Source: Marthasterias glacialis
Taxonomy: Eukaryota > Echinodermata > Asteroidea > Forcipulatida > Asteriidae
Length of the DNA stretch: 64,000 nt
Direction: 5' to 3'
Assembly: GCA_911728455.2 (NCBI GenBank)
Contig: OU452239.1
Span: 620,001-684,000 of the forward strand
Position 1 is the stretch's first letter, and each line of letters starts with the position of its first letter. Positions 54,660-64,000 of this stretch are shown here, in pieces. Below the pieces are notes generated by a model. The model saw nothing but the letters and a program-made list of their open reading frames with translations, did no database searches and was not told the DNA's origin. A program made the translations under genes and the position numbers.

Positions 54660-57437
54660 TGCAAGTATTCAGTTTCTTATGAAGAGATGCATTTGAATTG
54701 TTTCTTTAATTAACTGAACGACTTAAAATCCAGTATTGATAGATCATAAACAGTGTTATAGACTTTTATTAAATAGTCATTAATCTTGTTTTCTCAATAT
54801 GCATCTGATGTATTTCAAGTAAAATACTGTGTTTTTTTTTCTCCCAAGAAAACAAGATAATTCCAAGTAGTCTTGTAAAGACGTGACATAGCCCTTTGAA
54901 AACGAATTCTACAATAAACCTTAAATGCATTGCCGTCATCATGCCGCCATCTTAATGGCAAACAGTGATAAAACAATGGAAACACACATCTGTGTACGCG
55001 TGGCGCACATGATTATCCAATGAGCAACCTTCTTTTGACCTCTAGCTGAGGGCGCCCTACTCAAATGACGCCATGTGCGTGAGGTCTATTTTGGGTCTAC
55101 GAGACACTGAGATTTGGGGAATTTGTTGTTGTCAAGCAATGGCCCCGTAAAAAAAGTAACTAACTAAATAAACAACACCAAATATGGCTAACATAAGTAA
55201 ACAAAAAGGCCTGTTTCGTTTCAATATGCCCTTTGTGCGTCTTTTCTTCGATCAATCGATTTTACCATTAGCATTTTTCAAAACATTTGGGGTTACTTTA
55301 TTTTGTATTTTCTTATTTCTGTTTCCCCCAACGTTGTTTAATTCGTTAGTTTTCTATTATTAATGTACAAATTGCCAATGGCCTGACGGTTTGACCCTAG
55401 CAAAGGCGAAAGACTAATCTAAGAACGGAACGTGAGGACATTAACAGTTTTGGCATTTATACCATCCTTTTGGTTCGTAAGCAGTTTGCAACAGTTCATT
55501 TCCCTGTTTTCATTTTTATTATTCAAAGTAATTTTGTTTATAATTGTTTAGCTTTTCTGGTTCATCATATTGTTTCTATTCAGGTTTCTTAATTAAGGTT
55601 TGTACGGGAGTAGTAATGGCGCAGTGGTTTTCGCAGTCGGACTTTGTTGTTTGGAAGGCCTATAGTTAATTCAGGTCTTCTAGCTTACATTAAACACACC
55701 ATACATAAAAATCCATCATGTGAAAATTTCAATAAATCCAGTGTGCCCAAAAAATAGTAATACTAATAATAAAATAAAAACAAATGCACATTCGTAATGG
55801 ATTTTGCATACGATCACATTCAGCTCAATAAGATCGCAGTAGTCCACATAAGCAAGGGTGATCTTGTGGGGCTTTTCGGTGATATTTCGTCGACTGTGAC
55901 CATCTTTCAGACAACTAATTTTCCCTGGATGATCGTTCCTGGTATGACATATTAGATCATTGATCTTTCAAATATTATTTCCCCCTTTTTTTTATACCAG
56001 TTCTTTACTTATTTTTTAAGTGTTTTAATTTATGCATCGGCGCCTATCCAAGTGAAGTTATGGGAAATCTTTGTGGACCCATTGGGACAAAGCTGCGTGG
56101 GAAATATCGAAAACAATAAATAATAGTAAATTTTTCACTGTGACTTTCAAATAAAAATTGTTCTTCAAATGTTGTTTCTTACCTGCATACATGTACATGT
56201 ATATTGAAATAATGATAAAAAAAGACAACTTAAATGTAATAACTGTATGTAACACCACTCTTGTACAGGGTAAACAATGAACGAATTACGGGACTGCACG
56301 GGGCAGACATCTTTAAAAATGGATCATTTGTTGTTGGAGATGGACGTACATGAATGAATGGTAGACTGGTTGCTTTGCTTCCACGTATGGGCAAAAAGTC
56401 CACATTAAGTCCAGGTGTAAGACAGAAAACCCAAACAATCCAATAGATATACGGAACTTTACTGCCATTTGACAATATTGCAAATTGAAGTTACACATTT
56501 TGAATCTCAACTCGATGTGGAATACACGTAACATATCGATATGTATTGCATAATGTTTGTGCATGGTTTAAATTTTTTGAATGGCTATACCATACCGTTC
56601 CCATTATTGCTTACAATACTCTCTCTAAAATTTTACAATAATCAACATTTTTCCTTTATAAAAGCAAAGGAATGCCAAATGTTATTTTATATTTCAAGAC
56701 GTCAACTTTTCGACGTTCGTCTGTTGAATAAAAGATGTTATTCACGGAGGCCCGGGTCCTTTATTGTGTTTATTTAATATCCCCAACTCACACCCCTTTT
56801 CAATTGGTGAAAAAAGAAGCCCGAAATAAATTCAAGCTTACGTCACATTAGGTATCGGCTGCCAGTATTTGAAGGTGAAAAGATTTCTTCCTTGACATTA
56901 TCTCTGCTGCAATGACGTAATGAGTTATAGAGTAGAGTAAAAATAAATGATAAAAGCAAAGGTTATCTCCTTGCCATGGAACCCTGGTGACGTCGGCATC
57001 ACAAGATCGTTCTCAAAAACGTGGATGGGCGGCAGGGAGTGGGTTGTTCGCATTTTCCCTCTTGAACATGTTTGTAGCACGATTTACCACGTTTAACATA
57101 ATGGCGGTTCTGAGATCATTAGACGATGGTTTTGTTTGTGTCTTGGAATGGCAATCTTAAATAAAAAACAAGTACAAGCTTCTGCGTAACTCCAATGGCG
57201 CCACCAACGTTCATGGTGCTCGGCTGCGACTCCATGCACTGCTTAAAATAAAAAAATGGATACAACAAATTCTTCCCAGTAAATTCCATTATTACAATAT
57301 ATTACGTATTGCTTTTTCTTTACTTTTAAAAACATGTCCGTTTGGCAGAAGATTTTTTTTTTTTTTCTAGTGAGCACTGTATTAGACTTGTCATTTCGTC
57401 ACATAGTAAGTAATTCTTTTAAATGATTTGATAATCG
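54660..57437. other. Gene-free stretch
   Basis: AT-rich; one A-box-like GGCGCAGTGGTT at about 55618 may mark an eroded SINE. A T-run lies at 57351-57366. No exon with good borders and composition was seen. Confidence 0.4.
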
Positions 57438-57590
57438 CCCCGAACAAAGATATTGACATAATGGGGAGACCGCCAACATTAGGGCTAGATAGCTCAATTG
57501 GTAGAGCATCAATCGATCGTAAGTTCGAAGCCCGCTCCAGTCAGTTTTCTTTGTTCACCCCAAAATTGATAATAAAGAAATAGAACAATT
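57438..57590 (+). mobile_element. tRNA-derived SINE (family A)
   Basis: AGCTCAATTGGTAGAGCATC and AGTTCGAAGCC boxes, then the tail CTTTGTTCACCCCAAAATTG. The 40 bp before the tRNA part (ATTGACATAATGGGGAGACC) also match the copy at 60.3 kb, so the element begins upstream of the tRNA-like head. Confidence 0.7.
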
Positions 57591-58764
57591 ATTATTGTGA
57601 TTTTCGAACATGAATGTGAAACAACTTTGTGACAGAGCAGCTGAGTTACTATTATTTTTTATTGACACATCATGGAGATGTTTTCCCGATGGTGGGCTGT
57701 ATATTTTGGTGACGTGTTTGTTGAAATTTACAAGAAACGAATCAATTTATTTCCGCTAAGCACACCTTTAAATAGAGACGGTTGCATGTCAGATTTGCTC
57801 ACTGGAAATCTCTTTACCGGAATCCCGATACAAAAAGTCATTTCGAGTGGCATTTCTGAGTCCATCCTATCAAGGGATGGATCCCAACGGGCTCAATGTG
57901 GTTTTTCTTCGGCTTTACATCAGGGCTGGCTGTAGCTAATTCACACGGACTGTTTTTCCAGCTCCTTGCATTATCTCCAGTGGCACCCAAAATGCTACAG
58001 TCCGTTCCTCACATAACCCCAAAGCCCTGTCACTATTTTGAAAGCTAGAATCAATTTCCCCTGGTTTTTGCTGACACTCTTATCGAAGTCCTATAAGATT
58101 AATGTTGCATGGCACACAGCCAATTATTTGTGAGCATCTCTGACGTTTCACACTACCCTCAGGATTCCTTTAACAACGTTATTTTATTTTTATTTTTTTA
58201 AGTTGAACGGTGTCACGGCAGCGCCCCCCCCCCTCTCTCTCTTATACATGTGTTCCTAATTCAACCCTCCAGACAGATTTATTTTCGTCACTCTTTCAAC
58301 CGAGGGAAATCCTGGTTTCGGAAGTTTTTCCCGTTTTGCCTGGAGACAGCAAACGATGCCCTTTAACGGTATTTTTTAGTTACCAGGGGAACAAATATTG
58401 CAAACCCTGCTCGCTCTCGAGTTTACAATCAATAGGGTTAGATCCTTCAGTCACACGTTTGAAGTAAATTGGATTAAAATTACAGCAAATACCTTTATCT
58501 GTTTCTGTTTTGCCTTCTCTGAGATCGAAGAAGTTTAAAAGTTTGTTCCACAAATAAACATGAAGTTAAATATTTGATCGTTGAGTGGAGCGTTTTATTC
58601 TTTTTTTTTTGAAGGACAGATCGGCTGATTTAGTGGAGCAATGTCATTAGAAGTTGTTATCATGCAACAATGATACAAGAAGTAATTATTCAATGACGCA
58701 AGAAGTTGTTATTTTACTGATGCAATTATTTAAAGTTAAAACCACGCAACTGTCTTGACAACTT
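57591..58764. other. Gene-free stretch with two unsupported open frames
   Basis: Frames 57672-57935 and 58210-58467 (+) begin with ATG or lie in GC-richer DNA but match no family I recognise and have no convincing splice partners. Confidence 0.35.
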
Positions 58765-58822
58765 CTGATTTATTGATTTATTGATTGATATATTGATTGA
58801 TTGATGTATTGATTGATTGATA

Positions 58823-58878
<56 letters not shown>

Positions 58879-58935
58879 TGTTTGGTGGGTCGTTTGTTTG
58901 TTTGTTTGTTTGTTTGTTTGTTTGTTTGTTTGTTA
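58765..58935. repeat. Compound microsatellite (TTGA)n-(GTTT)n
   Basis: TTGATTGA/TATTGATT units run from about 58770 to 58877; a GTTT array follows from about 58892 to 58935. Confidence 0.95.
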
Positions 58936-60325
58936 TATCTCACGTGACCTTTACATCGGGAATATAATCTAGGTTTTCTGGGTAAATTTCAAATAATTCA
59001 CTATTTCAAAGCCACGCAAATATCACATTATCATTCAAGGAGTGCGTTTCTTTTTAACTATTGTACTGTTGCATTCAATTTTGTTTTTGTGCAAACATGA
59101 TTTCGTTTTTATATTCAGTCAGTTTCGTGCCTTTCGGCCACAACACTGGCGATGCAGGTGTGTCTGTAATGTACATGTAGAACGATGATTTCCATTGCGT
59201 CGTACAGGAACCATACTTGTTTACCCTTCTCGCCTCGGTTTTGATGCAGTGTTTATGGAAGCTTCTGAGATGACCACAAAAGGAAGATAATGCCTAACGT
59301 TTCGACATTATGTCTTTCTCACAGGCTTTTGAGAAAGACCCTGCCAAAGTGCAAAGGCCTAAACGCCATGTCTTTGTATGTATACCACTTGTCAATTTAG
59401 TTAATGAGCAATTTCTAATAATTGCCTTGTATTTAATGGCTATTAAGATACCATTATTTTCAAATATGGTTTTGAAAAGACATTAACTAATTAGACAAAC
59501 AACTGAATGCTAAATTATGTAGTTTGAAACTTTGCATGGTGGGAATATATTCTTACTACATGTAGTAAGTTTTGCGATGACATCATGTAATTATCTCTAA
59601 TGGGTTGGGTTGGTTCTGAAAAGACCGATGGTTTCGTGGTGTTTCTTATATATTTATTATTGTTATTATTGTTTTTAATATGTGTATAATTTGTGCCTGC
59701 AGATATTCTAGTCTCTGTGGTGGCTCTTGGACTCGTGTAAATATCGAGAGTAACGCCACTATTTGAACATCATTGAACAGCACAGGTTGAACATCACTAA
59801 TTGTCGAACTCAGTTTACTTTGACAGTACCGGAGTAATCCTGTTTTGTCCACGGGGCATTACACTGACATGCTGGACCGGTATTTGACTCTAATGAAATT
59901 TATCGAAGATATTGTATGAATTCGATGCTACTGTCTGGCTTTGTCAACTGGAATTCAATCGACCGCCTTGATGTTGCTGTAGGCTGTAAACACACTCGCT
60001 ATTGTGTTATTGTTCGAATAGCAATATTCACAAGTTGAATGATTGTGACAAAATGAAATAAAAGTAATTTTAATATAATATTTATTTATTATTTATACAT
60101 TTTTAATTATGTTTTTGTACTGTCCTGTTTTGGAGCTAAAAAACTTTTTAGAGGCGTAACATTTTCCAGCATTGCTTGATATTTAACGCTAAAAAGTAGA
60201 TCCCAGACGTGCTGCCGCTTCCCAGATTATATATCCATAGAGCTACCTCTATGGTTGTATTGTATAATGGGGTTTGATCCCTGGCTACGCGGCAGTAACC
60301 ATATGAATGGCTTCTGACTGGCACC
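58936..60325. other. Gene-free stretch
   Basis: CTAACGTTTCGACATTATGT followed by CTCACAGGC..TTTGAGAAAGA (about 59290-59340) looks like part of a dispersed repeat. AT-rich elsewhere. Confidence 0.4.
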
Positions 60326-60490
60326 CGAACAAATATATTGACAAAATAGGGAGACTGCCAACATTAGGGCTGGATAGTTCAGTTGGTAGAGCGTCGGTAC
60401 GTGATCGCAGGTTCAAATCCCTCTCCAGTCAATTTTCTATATTCACCCCAAAATTTGATAACAAATTTACCCAGTCAGCTTCCCTTTTGA
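60326..60490 (+). mobile_element. tRNA-derived SINE (family A)
   Basis: AGTTCAGTTGGTAGAGCGTC and CAGGTTCAAATCCC boxes; the ends GGCTGG and CCAGTC can pair as an acceptor-like stem. Tail ATATTCACCCCAAAATTTG. The anticodon arm is degenerate, so it is not called a tRNA gene. Confidence 0.7.
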
Positions 60491-61423
60491 TTTATTGCTT
60501 AAAGTGTTTATGGTGACAGAATGATAATTGCAATAAAATTAATTTGCACATACTCCAACTTCTGACGTCACTTCCGCTTTGATTGACTGATTGCAAGCTT
60601 CAAACATGCCCTGTGAAACCTGTTTGTTGTAGGCGGCAACGTTTGTCACGTTAGTCAACGTAAGCACCTACACACCAGACCGATTAGCGTGTTTTTTAAA
60701 TAATAAATTGAGTTGTCTACCCCTTCTCACAACAGAGGGCATACTATTTTGAATTGTATCTCAGGCCCACGTGTTCAGGGATGTACGCAGTGTAGAGTTC
60801 CCACAGTGCTCCGAGTACTACGTGCGCTGGCAGCCACTGCGCCTATTTACAGCATCGATTTTCGTTTTAATTTAGTAGGCATGATTTCTAAACCGATTAG
60901 AATGTCCCTTGACAATGGTACTGATTGCTTGTTGGTTTGTTTTGGGTTATTTTAAACTATTTTATGTTACGTTTTCCCCCTCTTTTTTTAATATAAAAAC
61001 AGCTTCCCTTTTGAACAGACTTTGGTATAAAATACCAATCTATGACGGTATATTTGCAACCGAAAAGTGAAGGATTCCTTTTCCATTATGCAGTGCAATG
61101 TTTCTTTATCTTACCTACTAGAAATGGCCAAGTGTGAATTAACGGCTGGAGCTTAATTGTCTCGTTAGCATCCATTGAAGCGTATGATGACCATACAAGC
61201 AGCCTTAGCAACAGTCGTAACCGAATCTACAGCTACCACTTCAGACCAAACGTTTGTTCAACTTTCTCAAATAAGTTGTCCTTAATACTAAAAAAAAAAT
61301 AACAACAACAATAATAATAATAGTAGTTTTCTAATGTTTATAAGATTGAAATGTAGGTTTATGGTAGTGTTAGTTGTTGTTGTTCATGTTTCACATCTGT
61401 TTTGCCGCCTCATCATTCCACAG

Positions 61424-61579
61424 GATGAATCCCAGTTTACACTGATGAAACAGAACATCTACGATATGCAACAGTCGTTTAGAACAGCCGTCAGGAATTC
61501 GTCACCGTCTCCTGGCTGTTCAAAGAAAGATAGATTATTTGTCCGAGGAATCGTGTCCACTAGAGTACCACTCCCCTAG
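61424..61579 (+). CDS. Possible terminal exon, 51 codons plus stop, unknown protein
   Basis: A good acceptor, CATCATTCCACAG, opens a frame reading DESQFTLMKQNIYDMQQSF, then a Ser/Pro-rich patch (NSSPSPGCSKK), and ends VRGIVSTRVPLP at a TAG. The start looks like an amphipathic helix and the composition is coding-like, in contrast to the flanking AT-rich DNA. No upstream exon of the same gene was recognised between 53 and 61 kb, and no clear poly(A) signal follows closely. Family unknown. Confidence 0.3.
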   Translation, partial: DESQFTLMKQNIYDMQQSFRTAVRNSSPSPGCSKKDRLFVRGIVSTRVPLP

Positions 61580-62387
61580 GAAGTCAACCCCATACATTGG
61601 AGTCAATACCCCAGGTTTAATTATACCTTATCCCTGAGGAAGAGGTTGGAGATTAAGGTGTTATTGACCAGTAAGAATGCTTAAGAAAATTCTTCGATTT
61701 TCAAACTCCCTGAAACGACGGAGGAGTAAATGAAATACTGGATTATTTCTAAGATTTTACAGTGTAAGGGGATATATTTGTTTTACCATAAGTATTCAAG
61801 AAAACAGCAGACACGTTTTATGTCTCAAATTATGTGATTGTGATGTAGGCTTTGTGACTTTTGTGACAACCATCTTGTATTTTATCCAATTTTAAAATAA
61901 CAATTTCGGTATTAGGGAAATCGGATTTCATTTACACACGCGAAACATGACAAAGATTCTTACAACATAAAGACAAATAACAAACTTTGATAAGTTGCGT
62001 TTTCGTCCTCCAACCACCCGGAATCATATCGACCAACTAAAAAACAACAATTTCGTGTTAAAAAATGTCTTGCAATTCAATAACTTATCGATTGGATGCC
62101 GAGTCTCAACTCTTGGTAAGGGTCCAAACGTTGACTGGTAATTTTGAAGGGACTGGGTCAAAATTAGTCCAGGAGGACCAGCGGGTAAAAAGAGTCCAGG
62201 ACAAGTTTTATCACCCACTGTTGTTTGGCCTTGTTTGCAATTGCATTATTGGAGAAACCGTGGGAGAAAAATAGCATGGCCCGGCTTCCTCCAGAGATCA
62301 ATTGTTTACAAATCGCAGAGACTGAGATTGCCCTCTACTAGAAAACAAACAGGAGGTCTCCAAAGGGCTGATTTGCGGTTTGTACTG

Positions 62388-62535
62388 AAATGTAGCCCCA
62401 AACTTGCACCTAAATGTAGCCCCAAACTTGAACCTAAATGTTGCCCCGAACTTGTACCTAAATGTCGCCCCGACCTAGTTGTTGCCCCATTTATATTGTA
62501 CCTTAAAGTCAACCCGACCTTAATGTAGCCCCAAA
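62388..62535. repeat. 24-bp minisatellite, ~4 good units plus decayed ones
   Basis: Unit AAATGTAGCCCCAAACTTG plus ACCT; the + frame reads an 8-residue repeat, KCSPKLEP. It runs into the right end of a CAGTGGCGTA-family element (TTACGCCACTGG near 62605). Confidence 0.75.
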
Positions 62536-63055
62536 CGTGTACCTAAATAAAGCCCACGTGCCCCCTCCCCCCGTGCACCATCCCGTGCCCCACCCCCACC
62601 TTAGTTACGCCACTGGATGAGAGGGACCAATTGATGTCCACCACGTCAGTGTCCAAACTTCCAGAAGCCCGCTTAGAAACACATTCTTGCCGATTATTCA
62701 TGTTCAAAATCATTTAGAGCTTATCGTGCCATCTTCCACGCGTCCAATCTCACGCGAGCTTTTACTTTTGATCCGCTATCCTACGAAAACTGACACTAAG
62801 GAGGAGAAGAGACGACAAATCCTTGTCAAAATTAAGACTGTCTCTCGTGTGTGGTCAGTTAGTCAAGATTCAAGGAACACAAACTGATCAAGTTTCCTTA
62901 GTCACGCCATGCCACTCAAGTTCAATGTCGCCTTTAAATGGCAGCCTTTATTGAAGGGAGGTATATACACCGTAGTTCGATGACATTGGTGGATTGGGTG
63001 GGGGGAGGTGCGGAGCTAAGAGTATATTATCCCCTCCCCCATTTAGTAACGACAA

Positions 63056-63059
<4 letters not shown>

Positions 63060-63101
<42 letters not shown>

Positions 63102-63110
63102 GGGGGGGGG
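63060..63110. repeat. (GA)n microsatellite running into a G tract
   Basis: GAGAGAGAGA from about 63060 to 63095, then GGGAGAGGGGGGGGGG. Confidence 0.95.
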
Positions 63111-64000
63111 GTTGAGGGGAAGAACTAAATCAGATGAAAAATGTAAAGTGTTTGCCCCGTCCGACATTGTTTCCCGTCATTTACCCCCCACCGTGCTTTG
63201 CTTTTATCTCCCTTTGGTAATGTCATTGTAGTCCGTAGCACTGGAAGAAATCGTTCTTGATTCTCAACCCCAACCCCTAAAAAAACATTCTAGATCTACT
63301 CATGCAAGTGTTTATACTGCTCAACTTCTATTTCATTTCTTAACATATATTATATTATGACATAGTCACTTTAATGCTTCCGTGAAAAACTAGATATTTT
63401 GAATCAATTTCTGATCTACAAACACAACAGTTAATTTTACCTAAATCCTTTTAAAACGTTGCCTTTTCTCAGGGTAAAAATAAAATAAAATAAAGTGAAG
63501 AACAATTCACTCAGGCCAGTGGAAGTTTGGTCCACAATAATGTCCATCAATTATGATCATTTTATAAGTTTATGAGGTTGTGTTTATCAGTCCAACTAGC
63601 TGGTTTAGCCTCTACTCATTACTGTACCACAAAGAGAAGGACGTGCAGACCATGAGTGGAGTGTTACAGTAAACGGCCCATCCACTCTTCACCAAAATAT
63701 AAAGCTAAATCCGCCTCCGCTAGGCCCTTATACTGCTCGGGATTGTTTACCCCAACAAAACAAATGTTGGATATTCAATTACCACTTTGACCACATTGCG
63801 GGGAACGTCAAAGTCATTGACACGGTACTTAGCAGCCTTATTGGTAGGCAAACAACATGGTCATGACTACATTATCACAATTACTTAAGAGGAGCTGAGG
63901 TTTGAACTAGAGACCCGACAGATTTAAGACGGACTGTGACATCATTGTATCACAACGAAATGAAATTATAGGAAATGTTATGGTAATATTTAGTCTTTTA

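Larger units (their letters stand above)
61580..64000. other. Gene-poor right edge
   Basis: Apart from the 24-bp minisatellite, the element end at 62615 and the GA microsatellite, nothing is recognised. The 66-codon frame 62687-62887 (+) is basic and weakly protein-like but has no support. Confidence 0.4.

Noticed and set aside
60366-60430. Possible tRNA gene
   Set aside because: Has A and B boxes and a weak acceptor stem but no proper anticodon arm, and shares a 3' tail with three other SINE copies.
1-64000. LTR elements, retrovirus-like or Polinton-like copies, CRISPR arrays
   Set aside because: No paired long terminal repeats, no gag/pol/integrase-like frames and no regularly spaced short repeats with unique spacers were recognised; the only reverse-transcriptase-related piece is a LINE tail.

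Overview
The window looks like intron-rich, AT-leaning nuclear DNA from a marine invertebrate deuterostome. An echinoderm, perhaps a sea star, is my best guess. That rests on vertebrate-like protein orthologues, short exons with GT-AG introns, and a dense load of small inverted-repeat elements and tRNA-derived SINEs. The taxon is inference; nothing here names the species.

Three genes can be rebuilt exon by exon. (1) A cytosolic sulfotransferase on the + strand: coding 25069-30583, seven exons, 320 aa, with a likely non-coding leader exon ending at 23726. (2) IFT57, an intraflagellar transport (cilium assembly) protein, on the - strand: nine exons, 40373 down to 33040, 410 aa. (3) On the + strand, 42035-51361, seven exons, 433 aa: a protein that joins an N-terminal RNA-recognition motif (RRM) to a C-terminal TatD-type metal-dependent nuclease. 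The two domains meet inside one exon, so the fusion does not depend on guessed splicing. The usual Asp of the last TatD metal motif reads Asn. This is the most unusual thing in the window. IFT57 and RRM-TatD are head to head, with 1.66 kb between their start codons.

The left 25 kb and right 12 kb are gene-poor. The left part holds two exons of an unidentified secreted or membrane protein (- strand, 18357-16285) and one possible orphan exon (668-823, -). The right part holds one possible terminal exon (61424-61579, +). The rest is repeats: TTAA-flanked MITEs, several other terminal-inverted-repeat families, three tRNA-derived SINE families, two LINE 3' ends, minisatellites of 24, 33, 39, 45 and about 137 bp, and microsatellites.

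Many elements lie in introns of the three genes. One begins at intron position +6 of a sulfotransferase donor, and two opposed copies of another flank sulfotransferase exons 2-3. One repeat is about 98% identical, over some 275 bp, between 3.2-3.6 kb and (inverted) 29.3-29.7 kb. No CRISPR array, operon or functional tRNA/rRNA gene was seen, and no LTR or virus-derived element was recognised.
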